A stretch of DNA of 63,173 nucleotides from Amycolatopsis coloradensis (lineage in GTDB: Bacteria > Actinomycetota > Actinomycetes > Mycobacteriales > Pseudonocardiaceae). Under the pieces are notes generated by a model. That model saw nothing but the letters and a program-made list of their open reading frames with translations, did no database searches and was not told the DNA's origin. Both the position numbers and the translations under genes were made by a program. This document shows positions 7,304 to 15,720 of this stretch, one piece after another. The DNA lies in assembly GCF_037997115.1 (NCBI RefSeq), contig NZ_CP150484.1:7622167-7685339 (forward strand), given 5' to 3'. Each line of letters opens with the position of its first letter. Position 1 is the first letter of the stretch.

Positions 7304-8314
7304 TCACGGCGGCGGGATCAGATCGATGAGGAACGTCTGGTCGGGCGCGCCGGAACAACGCTCCCGGACCACCTCCGTACCCGCGACGGTGTCCAGGTCG
7401 CGCAGGCCGAGACACTGGCTGGTGCCGACGGGCCGGATGACGAACCGTCCCGGCTCCGCCGGATCCAAGGGGGCGATGGTGAACAACTGGTCCATACCAT
7501 CGTCGTCGCAGTCGTCTCGGGACTCGATCAGGTCGTGCCCGAGCCCTTCGTTCACGACCGTGAGGCAGCCGACCCCGGTCTCCGGATGGTGCCACTGGAA
7601 CTGCACGGCGTTCTCTTCCCCGACAGGATCGATGAACAGGCGTGGCGCCGCGTCACCACCGCAGATCTGCTGGGCGACGATGGCACCGGAATAGAGCCTG
7701 GTCCGATCCCGCCCTTCGGCGAGACAGAACTCGGGCGACCGGGCGGGGCGGATCTGCGCCCAGCTGCCCACTTCCCGCACGTCCAGCCCCGGCACCACGG
7801 CCGCGGTTTCCTTGGCCTTCGAGGACGCGCCGAAGGACCGCGTCAGATATCCCAAGGTCCCGACGAGGACGATGCTCACGATCGCGGCCACGATCATCGG
7901 CGCGCGCCAGCGCCGTCGGGGTCGAGGTTCCGGCTCCGGCTCGGGCTCCGGCGGCGGGGGGACGGCTTCCACCTTCGTCTCGTCGGCGGGCCGCGGCGGA
8001 GTCCCCATCGCGATCCGGGTCCGGGCGTCGAGCCACCGCCGTACCTCTTCGTCGTTCAGCCCGCACGCGCGCGTGAACGTCTCGACGAACGATTCGCGAG
8101 GGAGTGTGGTGCGGCCGAGAGTGGTCGCGACCGTACTCGCCGGAAGTGTTCCCCCGAGTTCTTTCGCCCGCCCGGCCAACTGTCGATAAGTCAATCCGGA
8201 CCACGTTCTCAATACACGCAGTGCTGCTGTGAACTCAGCCGGTGAAGCCGTCGAGTCCGGCGGGTGAACCGTCGCCGGCGACTCCCCGTCGTCGCCCCCC
8301 TCATCAACGATCAT
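7304..8314 (-). CDS. Membrane-anchored HTH protein with ricin-type lectin domain
   Basis: A 336-residue protein with three visible parts: an N-terminal helix-turn-helix-like region (about residues 25-105, LTYRQLAGRAKELGG), a Pro/Glu/Arg-rich linker (PPPPEPEPEPEP), one transmembrane helix (about 141-160, MIVAAIVSIVLVGTLGYL), and an extracytoplasmic domain with paired Cys and QCLGLRD, QTFLIDL patterns resembling ricin-B folds. This suggests a one-protein sensor linking an outside ligand, perhaps sugar, to a cytoplasmic HTH; that is inference. ATG at 8314 has no Shine-Dalgarno, compatible with a leaderless transcript. It is alone on its strand and divergent from the 8870 operon. Confidence 0.75.
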   Translation of the reverse strand: MIVDEGGDDGESPATVHPPDSTASPAEFTAALRVLRTWSGLTYRQLAGRAKELGGTLPASTVATTLGRTTLPRESFVETFTRACGLNDEEVRRWLDARTRIAMGTPPRPADETKVEAVPPPPEPEPEPEPRPRRRWRAPMIVAAIVSIVLVGTLGYLTRSFGASSKAKETAAVVPGLDVREVGSWAQIRPARSPEFCLAEGRDRTRLYSGAIVAQQICGGDAAPRLFIDPVGEENAVQFQWHHPETGVGCLTVVNEGLGHDLIESRDDCDDDGMDQLFTIAPLDPAEPGRFVIRPVGTSQCLGLRDLDTVAGTEVVRERCSGAPDQTFLIDLIPPP

Positions 8315-8327
8315 CGCTCTAGATTGA

Positions 8328-8342
8328 CTGAGCCGATCTCAG
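8328..8342. promoter_or_regulatory. Short inverted repeat upstream of the HTH gene
   Basis: CTGAG-CCGAT-CTCAG, a perfect 5-bp inverted repeat with a 5-bp spacer, 14 bp upstream of the HTH gene start. The position would suit autoregulation by the adjacent HTH protein; short repeats of this size can also be chance. Confidence 0.35.
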
Positions 8343-8869
8343 CCGCGATACCGCCATTCAGCGGCGCCGGAAACAGCTGTTCGGACCACTCGAACGATTT
8401 CGAACAAGGCCGAACTGGCCGAAGGTTGCCCCTGCGCTGGTCAGGAAGTCAGGCTGGCCCCAGTCGGCCTCACCGCCGATCGAAACTGGGGAGACCCGGG
8501 AAAGCCGGGCCGAAGAAAATGAGCAAACCAGAGGCACCCGCACGATCATCGTCAAGGGCGACGGTGAACCCGGCGGAAACTCCTGGTTCATCTCGGAAGG
8601 CGTCCACTGAAATCTCCGCACTGAAGACCGGATGACGCCGGCATCGCCCGTATGGGGCGGGCGATGCGCTGATTCCGAAGAAAGACCCTCGTGCGCCGCA
8701 CATCTGAGCACACACGAGGAGTGAACGCTGCGATTCCCGCAGTGAACCGACTGTTCGGCGCCCGTTCGAGGGCATAACCCTTCGCCATGCCCTCCGGCGG
8801 TACGCCCCGGTCTTGTTCGAACTCGGTCGTCCCTGAATTGGCGAACATCGGATTTGTGGAGCGTTGTTG
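8343..8869. other. Divergent gap with a terminator-like hairpin
   Basis: About 530 bp with no convincing gene. A plus-strand frame stays open from about 8323 to a TGA at 8610 but has no ATG, GTG or TTG; its end reads protein-like (TIIVKGDGEPGGNSWFIS). A GC-rich hairpin (gcatcgccc / gggcgatgc, 8640-8666) follows 30 bp later. This may be a gene remnant and its terminator. The promoter for the 8870 operon should lie in the right part. Confidence 0.4.
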
Positions 8870-10312
8870 ATGGATAACGGTCGAAATACCGTCGCCGAAA
8901 GGCAGGTAGTCGTCGTCGGCGCCGGTAATGCGGGCCTCTGTGCGGGAATAGCCGCACTACAGGCGGGTGCGACGGCGGTCAGCGTCCTCGAAGCCGCACC
9001 GGAACAATTACGCGGCGGGAACAGTTCCCTGACCAGGACCATGCGTTTCTCGTGGCAGGGAAGCCCTTTCATCACCTCCCTGTTGCGGGAGGCGGACAAG
9101 GGCCGGGTCGACGAGATCCTGGCGGGCCGGACCGGGTACGCCGACGAGCAGTACCTCGCCGATTGGCTGGCGGTGTCCGGCGATCAGGTGGACGTCGCCC
9201 TCATCGAATCGATCGTCCGCCGTTCGACGGACACGATCACCTGGATGCGCGACTTCGGGCAGCGCTGGGCCCCGAGACCGACGCCGCTGCCCGGTGACGT
9301 GCCGATCGTCCTCGACGGCGGCGGCCAGAGCCTCCAGGACCGGAACTTCGCGCGGTTCGAACAGCTCGGTGGAACGGTCTTCTACGACAGCGCGGTCACC
9401 GGTTTCGAGAAGACCGCCGGCGACCGGTATCTGCTCCACGGTTCCGGTCCCGCGTTCCCGATGCTCGCCGACGCGCTGGTGCTGGCATCGGCCGGTTTCG
9501 AGGCGAACACCCGGCTGCGTGAACGCCACCTCGGCGTGGAGTGGCGGGAAGTGAAGCTGCGCGGTGTTCCGTTCAACGAAGGCGCCCCGCTGGCGGCGGC
9601 CGTCGACCTCGGCGCCGACACCGCGGGCAACTGGGAAAAGTGCCACACCACACCGCAGGGCATCAACCTGCCCGACCACATGCTGCCGGGGCAGATGCAC
9701 AAATCCCACGGCCTCGCCCGCTACGCCTACCCGCTGGGCGTCGTGGTCAACCGGGAAGGGCGCCGATTCTTCGACGAATCCGGCGGCTACAGCAACCTCA
9801 CCTACGTCACGCTGGGCCAGAAGATCCAGGAACAGCCCGGAAAGATCGCCTTCCAGATCTTCGACGACAAGGTCGTCTCGGCGGGCGCGCTCCCGAAGGG
9901 CTACGTCGGCGACCCGGCGTCGGTGTCCGTCTCCTCGCTCGAAGAAGGCGCCCGGCGGCTCGGCATCGACGCGGCGAACCTGACCGCCGAAATCCAGCGG
10001 CTGCACGACGGCCAGGCGGAGAAACGTCTCGACACGCCTCCGTTCCTGTTCGTCCCGGTGGTCTGCGGGCTGACGTTCACCTACGGCGGGTTGTCCGTGA
10101 CCCCGGACGCCGAGGTGCGCGGCGGCGGCGAACCGATCAGCGGTCTCTACGCGGCGGGCGTGATCGTCGGCGGCCTTTACGACCAGGGCTACCCGGGCGG
10201 CACCGGCCTGATGGCCGGCGCCGTGCTGGGCCGGGCGGCGGGCACGTCCGCCGCCCGTCACGCCATCCGGTCGCGAGGAGGGGAAGCCCGTGTCGGCACC
10301 GCCGCTGGCTGA
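8870..10312 (+). CDS. FAD-dependent dehydrogenase (fumarate reductase/TcuA-like)
   Basis: A 480-residue flavoprotein of the FAD-binding-2 family (fumarate reductase, ketosteroid dehydrogenase, tricarballylate dehydrogenase). Seen: dinucleotide motif VVVGAGNAGLCAGIAAL, the flavin-contact region GGNSSLTRTMRFSW, and the C-terminal GLYAAGVIVGGLYDQGYPGGTG closing the FAD site, length normal for the family. It would oxidise or desaturate a small carboxylate or sugar-derived acid; substrate unknown. ATG at 8870 has GGAG 8 nt upstream; two TTG codons precede it. First gene of a three-gene operon, overlapping the next by 23 bp. Confidence 0.85.
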   Translation: MDNGRNTVAERQVVVVGAGNAGLCAGIAALQAGATAVSVLEAAPEQLRGGNSSLTRTMRFSWQGSPFITSLLREADKGRVDEILAGRTGYADEQYLADWLAVSGDQVDVALIESIVRRSTDTITWMRDFGQRWAPRPTPLPGDVPIVLDGGGQSLQDRNFARFEQLGGTVFYDSAVTGFEKTAGDRYLLHGSGPAFPMLADALVLASAGFEANTRLRERHLGVEWREVKLRGVPFNEGAPLAAAVDLGADTAGNWEKCHTTPQGINLPDHMLPGQMHKSHGLARYAYPLGVVVNREGRRFFDESGGYSNLTYVTLGQKIQEQPGKIAFQIFDDKVVSAGALPKGYVGDPASVSVSSLEEGARRLGIDAANLTAEIQRLHDGQAEKRLDTPPFLFVPVVCGLTFTYGGLSVTPDAEVRGGGEPISGLYAAGVIVGGLYDQGYPGGTGLMAGAVLGRAAGTSAARHAIRSRGGEARVGTAAG

Positions 10313-11390
10313 GAAGAAGATCGTGATCGTCGGGCTCGGCAAGATCGGCTCGCTGTACGCCGCGTGTTACGGACAGGCGGGGCATCGGATCGGCACCGTG
10401 GACCTCGGCGACGGCGCGGACTGGGAGCGGGTGGCGCAGGTTCCCGATCCCTCGTCGGTCGACGCCTGGGTGGTCGCCACCCCGACGGCGACCCATCTCG
10501 AGGTCGTCGACGAGATCCTGCGGCGGCAACCCGATGCCCGTGTCCTGCTGGAGAAACCGGCCTGCTACCCGGACGACCTCGCCGGTCTCGGTCGCACGGT
10601 CCGGCGCCACCCCCGTGCCCGGATCATCGTCAACGACGTGTATTCGCACAGCGAAGCCGTACAGCGCTTCGCGGCGTCGGCGCGGGACCTCGCCGGCTCC
10701 GATCCGATCAGGAAGATCACCGTCGAATTCACCAAGAACCGGGAATTCGACGTCGCGAACGGCAGGTTCGTCGACACCCGATACGGCGAAGCCGGCTATG
10801 AGGGCTTCCACATGTTGAGCATCCTGCGAGCGATCCTTCCCACCTCGGAATACCGGACGTATCTGCGCACGGTGCCGTCTTCGGTGACACCGGAGATGCG
10901 GGTGCGGACCACGGCGCCCGGTATCCCGGAGGTCGAGCTCTACACGTCGTCGACCGGCGCCATCGCCTTCCCCGAACTGGCCGGATTCGCTTTCCCGGAA
11001 AGGGTTTCGAGGGAATTCATCGCCCCATCGGCGATCCCGTACGGGTCCGAGTTCCGGTATCGGTTCGCGGACGTCGAACTCTTCTCCGGGAAACACGTCA
11101 CCCTGGTCTTCGAACCGTTCTTCGGCGCGGATCCCGACCACAAGAACATCCACGCCGTCCACATCCGGAACACCGCCGCTCCGGCGCGCCATTTCCTGAT
11201 CGCCGTCAACCATTTCAAGGAGGCGCTTCTGACCCAGCTGGACCTTTTGCAGCACCTCGACGAGGGCACCACGGTGGTCCGCCCCGCCGAGCACCGGTTC
11301 CTCGCCGCGCTGGGTTCGGCGATGTTCACCGGAACCTTCCCGCAGACAACGGAAAACGAGAAGTTCGCACGAATTGGGAGCGAAGCATGA
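10290..11390 (+). CDS. Gfo/Idh/MocA-like oxidoreductase
   Basis: A 366-residue predicted NAD(P)-dependent oxidoreductase. Seen: N-terminal Rossmann motif IVIVGLGKIGSLYA, VVATPTATHLEVV and LLEKPACYP, the family's conserved EKP lysine context, and a C-terminal beta-sheet domain. GTG at 10290 follows AGGAGG; it overlaps both neighbours (23 bp upstream, ATGA downstream), so the three genes are translationally coupled. Sugar or cyclitol oxidation is common in the family; the true substrate is unknown. Confidence 0.85.
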   Translation: MSAPPLAEKKIVIVGLGKIGSLYAACYGQAGHRIGTVDLGDGADWERVAQVPDPSSVDAWVVATPTATHLEVVDEILRRQPDARVLLEKPACYPDDLAGLGRTVRRHPRARIIVNDVYSHSEAVQRFAASARDLAGSDPIRKITVEFTKNREFDVANGRFVDTRYGEAGYEGFHMLSILRAILPTSEYRTYLRTVPSSVTPEMRVRTTAPGIPEVELYTSSTGAIAFPELAGFAFPERVSREFIAPSAIPYGSEFRYRFADVELFSGKHVTLVFEPFFGADPDHKNIHAVHIRNTAAPARHFLIAVNHFKEALLTQLDLLQHLDEGTTVVRPAEHRFLAALGSAMFTGTFPQTTENEKFARIGSEA

Positions 11391-12577
11391 CGCGAAGCAT
11401 CGAGGATCTTTCGACACTGTTGCGGCCGGCCAAGGACATGTTGCCCGAAGTCTCGGAACGTGAAGTGGCGCTGGCCGAGGTCACCGGCCAGATCAAGAAC
11501 GACGACGCCGCCCGCGCGCTGTTCGCGAAGGCGTGCCGGTTCGAGGCACCCTTCACCGCGAGCTGGATCCACGGCCCCGGTGACGAATCCCCTTACCTGT
11601 CCTTGGAGCTGGCCGCGTCGTCGCTGGACGACGACCGGTATCGCGCCCTGCTCGCCGACGTCGTGCTGTCGACGTCGACCTCGATCCCTTACGACTACCG
11701 GGCTTTGGCCGCGGAAAAGCTCGTACAGATCGGCACGGGCGAGTACGCCGGCGCCCTCCGAGAGGTCGTCGACTCCTACGAACCGCTGCCCGCCCGGGGA
11801 TTGCAGGCGAAGATCGCCGTCCCCACCGACGGCATCGACCACCTCTTCGACATCCCCGAAACGGTGACCGGCAGGCTCAACCTCCTGATCGCGGCCAGCC
11901 GCGCGAAAACGCTGGAGAGCAGGCATATGCTCGCCGTGCGGATCCTCGCGAACGGTGTCCTGCCGTCGGAGCCGGTCGGCGAGGCGGAGCGGCTCATCCT
12001 CGAAGACGTCGGGACGAGCATGGTGGCGGCGTCGGACTACCTCGTGCCGTGGGACCAGGAATTCCCCGGGGAGCACGGTTCCGGCCTCACCCTCGCGGAA
12101 CTGGTGCGCATCACCTTGATGTGCGGGGAATTCTCGCTTCCGGACACCACCGTGCGGCCGATCCTGGTCGACTTCTACCGCTCGGTGCTGCGCACCTGCG
12201 GCCGCTCGATCATCGGTCTGTCGGCGGGTGTGTTCCATGTGGAGCACGGCACGCTCGCCACGCCTTCGTACTACTACCAGGGCCGCGACGCGATCCTCGG
12301 CAAGGGCTGCGTGATCGACTGCGTCGGCGGGGCGGTGCTGCAGGCGGGTTCGTTCCTCGGCGGCGGCTACATGCCGATCCTGATCCACACCCACAAGCAC
12401 ATCCGCAAGGGTGGCCAGGCCGCCGCCTCGGAGCGGAAGCAGATCCTTCCGTGCGTCTTCGCGGCGGAGGCGGGCGCCCGCTACCCGATGGACGCCATCG
12501 GCCTGTTCGAAACGGTGGACTACCTCGGCAGGGAGACCCCGTACGAGGGCATCAGGGCCATCCCGCACGCCAAGTGA
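11387..12577 (+). CDS. Unknown protein with possible left-handed beta-helix C-terminus
   Basis: A 396-residue protein I do not recognise. The first two thirds look alpha-helical (acidic, Leu/Ala-rich). From about residue 290 there is a run of short hydrophobic turns (DAILGKGCVIDCVGGAVL, GSFLGGGYMPILIHTHKHI) like the hexapeptide repeats of acyl or nucleotidyl transferases, with a His cluster HTHKH. No enzyme motif is certain. It overlaps the oxidoreductase (ATGA) and ends the operon before a strong terminator hairpin, so it probably acts in the same pathway. Confidence 0.75.
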   Translation: MTRSIEDLSTLLRPAKDMLPEVSEREVALAEVTGQIKNDDAARALFAKACRFEAPFTASWIHGPGDESPYLSLELAASSLDDDRYRALLADVVLSTSTSIPYDYRALAAEKLVQIGTGEYAGALREVVDSYEPLPARGLQAKIAVPTDGIDHLFDIPETVTGRLNLLIAASRAKTLESRHMLAVRILANGVLPSEPVGEAERLILEDVGTSMVAASDYLVPWDQEFPGEHGSGLTLAELVRITLMCGEFSLPDTTVRPILVDFYRSVLRTCGRSIIGLSAGVFHVEHGTLATPSYYYQGRDAILGKGCVIDCVGGAVLQAGSFLGGGYMPILIHTHKHIRKGGQAAASERKQILPCVFAAEAGARYPMDAIGLFETVDYLGRETPYEGIRAIPHAK

Positions 12578-12612
12578 CTCACGGTTCGTCCTGCTGAAAA
12601 TCCGTATCTCGC

Positions 12613-12654
12613 GAGGTCATCGGGCAGCGCGGCTCCGTGCTGCCCGATGACCTC
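12613..12654 (+). terminator. Strong hairpin after the three-gene operon
   Basis: gaggtcatcgggcagc and its exact complement form a 16-bp stem around a 10-nt loop, 36 bp after the stop of the beta-helix gene and 20 bp before the next start. No T tract follows, as is usual in high-GC actinomycetes. It may also attenuate read-through into the UDP-sugar dehydrogenase gene. Confidence 0.8.
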
Positions 12655-12674
12655 GATGACTGGAGGGTAAGGGA

Positions 12675-14033
12675 ATGGGTGCAACTATGGGGGCAGAGGT
12701 CGCCGTCATCGGCGCGGGCTACGTCGGGCTGACCACGGCCGCGTGTCTCTCGTCCTTGGGACACCGCGTCGTCTGCGCGGACGTCGACCAGGAGAAGGTC
12801 GACGCGCTGCGGCGCGGTGAGGCGACCATCAGGGAACCGGGGATCTGCGAACTCGTGGTGGACGGGCTGGCGTCCGGGCGGCTGCGGTTCGTCCTCGGCG
12901 CGAGCGCGGCGGCGGCAGGGGCGGATATCGTGATCCTCTGCGTGCCGACCCCGATGGGCGCGAGCGGCGCGGCGGATCTGTCCACTTTGGAATCCGTCGT
13001 GGCCGAGGTGCGGGATCTGCTGCCGCCCGGCTGCGTCGTGGTGAACAAGTCGACGGTCCCCGTCGGCACGGCGGCCCGCGTCGCGGACCTGATCGATCGC
13101 CCCGACGTGGCGGTCGTGTCCAATCCCGAGTTCCTGCGCGAAGGGTTCGCGGTCTACGACTTCCTGAACCCCGACCGGATCGTGGTCGGTTCGGCCGACC
13201 GTGACCCGGTCCCCGCACGCCGGGTCGCCGAGTTGTACGAGCAGCTCGACACCTCCGTGCTGGTGACCGATTCCGCGAGCGCGGAGATGATCAAGTACGC
13301 GTCCAACTGCTACCTCGCGACGCGTCTGTCCTTTGTGAACACCGTCGCCGAACTGTGCGAGTACCTCGACGCGAGTATCGACGACGTGACGACCGGGATG
13401 GGTTACGACGAGCGGATCGGCAAGTCGTTCCTGCGACCGGGCCCGGGCTGGGGCGGCTCCTGCCTGCCGAAGGACACTTTCGCGCTGCTGCGCACCGCGG
13501 AATCGGCGGGCAGCGATTTCGCCTTGCTGCGAGCGGCGATCGAAACCAACGTGAAGCAGCAGGAGCTCGTGGTCGGCAAGGTGCGCAAGGCCGTCGGCGG
13601 CGACCTCGCCGGCGTCCGGATCGGCCTGCTCGGCTTGACGTTCAAGGCCGGGACGGACGATCTGCGGGATTCCCCGTCACTGGCGATCGCGGCGCTGCTG
13701 GCCGCCGAAGGCGCTGTACTGACCGGCTACGACCCCAGCGTCCACGCGCCGGTGGCGGGCGTGACGGACGACGTGCGGATCGCCGGGACCGCCTATCACG
13801 CGGCGAACGGGGCGGCGGCGGTCGTGCTGCTGACCGAGTGGCCGGAGTTCCGTGCCCTCGACTGGGGGCGGATCGCCGACCGGCTCCACGGCCGGTCCGT
13901 CATCGACACCCGGAACCTGCTCGATCCGAACACCGTGGCGCGGACCGGGCTTTCGTATCAGGGAATCGGTCGTCCGGACAGCGTCTGGGCCCCCGTGGCG
14001 AACGTCGTCGAAATGGTCACGCAAGCAGGATGA
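12675..14033 (+). CDS. UDP-glucose/GDP-mannose dehydrogenase family protein
   Basis: A 452-residue enzyme predicted to oxidise a nucleotide sugar such as UDP-glucose to the uronate in two NAD-dependent steps. Seen: VIGAGYVGLTTAACLSSLG cofactor site, VPTPMG, the central Lys in EMIKYASNCYLATRLSFVN, and the catalytic Cys in GPGWGGSCLPKDT, all as in active UGDs. ATG at 12675 follows GGAGGGTAAGGGA. Placed after the oxidoreductase operon and before an MFS exporter, it may supply a uronate for the same pathway or for cell-surface polysaccharide. Confidence 0.92.
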   Translation: MGATMGAEVAVIGAGYVGLTTAACLSSLGHRVVCADVDQEKVDALRRGEATIREPGICELVVDGLASGRLRFVLGASAAAAGADIVILCVPTPMGASGAADLSTLESVVAEVRDLLPPGCVVVNKSTVPVGTAARVADLIDRPDVAVVSNPEFLREGFAVYDFLNPDRIVVGSADRDPVPARRVAELYEQLDTSVLVTDSASAEMIKYASNCYLATRLSFVNTVAELCEYLDASIDDVTTGMGYDERIGKSFLRPGPGWGGSCLPKDTFALLRTAESAGSDFALLRAAIETNVKQQELVVGKVRKAVGGDLAGVRIGLLGLTFKAGTDDLRDSPSLAIAALLAAEGAVLTGYDPSVHAPVAGVTDDVRIAGTAYHAANGAAAVVLLTEWPEFRALDWGRIADRLHGRSVIDTRNLLDPNTVARTGLSYQGIGRPDSVWAPVANVVEMVTQAG

Positions 14034-14099
14034 CCCCGGGGCGGACGGCGAGCGGCCCTGCTCGTCGTCCACCCTTCCAGCGCCGGAACAGGAGGACGG

Positions 14100-15689
14100 A
14101 TGGCGAAGCGGACCCGGCCCTGGCCCGCGCTTTTCGCACTGTGCCTGGGTTTCTTCATGGTCATGCTCGACATCAGCATCGTGAACATCGCGGTGCCGTC
14201 GATGGTGCGCGAACTCGGCACCGAGCTGACCGCGGTGATCTGGGTGACCAGCGTGTACCTGCTCGCCTACGCCGTCCCGATCCTGCCCGCCAGCAGGCTG
14301 GGCGACCGGTTCGGGCCGAAGCGCGTCTTCGTCGCAGGGTTGCTGGTGTTCACCGCGGCGTCGCTCTGGTGCGGGCTTTCCGGTGACGTCGAGACGCTGA
14401 TCGCCGCCCGCGCGGTGCAGGGTCTCGGTGCCGCGTTGATGACCCCGCAGACCACGGCCTTCATCACGCATCTGTTCCCGCCGGACGAACGCGGCCCGGC
14501 GATGGGCGCCTGGGGCAGTGTGGCGGGGCTCGCCATGATCGCCGGCCCGGTACTGGGCGGTGTGCTCGTCGACCATCTCGGCTGGGAATGGATCTTCTTC
14601 GCGAACGTCCCGGTCGGGCTGATCGCGCTGGCGCTCACCGTCGTCCTCGTCCCCGACTGGCGGCCGGGGAATTCGCACCGCTTCGACGTTCCCGGGATCC
14701 TGCTCTTCGGCGCGGGTCTCGTTTGCGTCGTCTTCGGTATCCAAAATGGACAGACCTACGGCTGGGGAACGGCCTTCGAGGTCATCGGGGCAGGGGTGCT
14801 GCTGCTGGGCGGTTTCGTCCTGTGGCAACGGGCCAACCGCCGCGAACCGCTACTGCCGTTGCGGATCTTCCGCCACCGCGACTTCTCGCTGGGTGCCGCG
14901 TCCGCGGTGACGGTCGGTTTCACGATGACCGGCATGCTTCTGCTGTTCGTCATCTACGTCCAGTCGGTGCTCGGCCTGTCCCCGGCCGACGCCGGGCTGC
15001 TCATCGCGCCGCTGGCCGTGGTGTCCGGCGGCGTCGCGCCATTCGCGGGCAGGCTCTCGGACCGGGTGAATCCCAAGTACCTGCTGGCGTTCGGGCTGCT
15101 CTCGTTGAGCGGCGGCCTGTGCCTCGTCTCGCTGGTGATCATCCCGGCGAGTTCGCCGCAGGCCCTGCTCCCCGGACTGCTGCTCTGCGGTCTCGGGGTC
15201 GGGTTCACCTTCTCGCCGATGAACAACGTGACCCTCAACTCCGTCGAGCGTTCGCTGGTCGGCAGCGCGTCGGGCATCTTCAACACCGCGCGCCAGGTCG
15301 GCGGGGTGCTCGGCGGCGCGGCCGTCGGAGTCCTGGTGCAGGCGCGGGCAGGCGCCTCGATGACGGCACGGGCGAACGAAGCGGCGGCGGCGTTGCCCGC
15401 CGAGTTCCGGCAGCGTTTCGTCGACGGTTTCACCGGGGAGGCCGGGGCGGAGGTCGCCGCCGGCGAGTTCGGCGGCACCCCCGAGCTCCCCCTGGATCTG
15501 CCGTCCGAGATCGCGGCCCAGGCACGGGAACTCGCCGCGCAGGTCACCGGCGCCGCGCTCACGGACGGGGTCAAGACCGCTTTCCTCCTTCCCGTCGGCG
15601 CGCTGATCCTCGGACTGTTGTGCTCGGTGAACCTGCGCGGGCCGATCGGGCAGCGCAGATCGCCCGATCGAATGACCGCGACCCGGTGA
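14100..15689 (+). CDS. MFS exporter, DHA2 (EmrB/QacA) type
   Basis: A 529-residue drug:H+ antiporter-type permease with about 14 hydrophobic segments. Seen: helix 1 motif LDISIVNIAVPSM (motif D1-like), LGDRFGPKRVF (motif A), and the antiporter motif C-like GSVAGLAMIAGPVLGGVL. The Shine-Dalgarno AGGAGG lies 5 nt before ATG. The C-terminal part has an Ala-rich loop before the last helix, normal for this group. It is 66 bp behind the UDP-sugar dehydrogenase and could export the product of this region or be a general efflux pump. Confidence 0.9.
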   Translation: MAKRTRPWPALFALCLGFFMVMLDISIVNIAVPSMVRELGTELTAVIWVTSVYLLAYAVPILPASRLGDRFGPKRVFVAGLLVFTAASLWCGLSGDVETLIAARAVQGLGAALMTPQTTAFITHLFPPDERGPAMGAWGSVAGLAMIAGPVLGGVLVDHLGWEWIFFANVPVGLIALALTVVLVPDWRPGNSHRFDVPGILLFGAGLVCVVFGIQNGQTYGWGTAFEVIGAGVLLLGGFVLWQRANRREPLLPLRIFRHRDFSLGAASAVTVGFTMTGMLLLFVIYVQSVLGLSPADAGLLIAPLAVVSGGVAPFAGRLSDRVNPKYLLAFGLLSLSGGLCLVSLVIIPASSPQALLPGLLLCGLGVGFTFSPMNNVTLNSVERSLVGSASGIFNTARQVGGVLGGAAVGVLVQARAGASMTARANEAAAALPAEFRQRFVDGFTGEAGAEVAAGEFGGTPELPLDLPSEIAAQARELAAQVTGAALTDGVKTAFLLPVGALILGLLCSVNLRGPIGQRRSPDRMTATR

Positions 15690-15720
15690 TCACCGGCGCG
15701 GACCTGGTTACCGTCGCTCC

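Noticed and set aside
8358..8957. Minus-strand frame in the 8.3-8.9 kb gap
   Set aside because: Arg-rich, no motif, and overlaps the start of the flavoprotein gene on the other strand.
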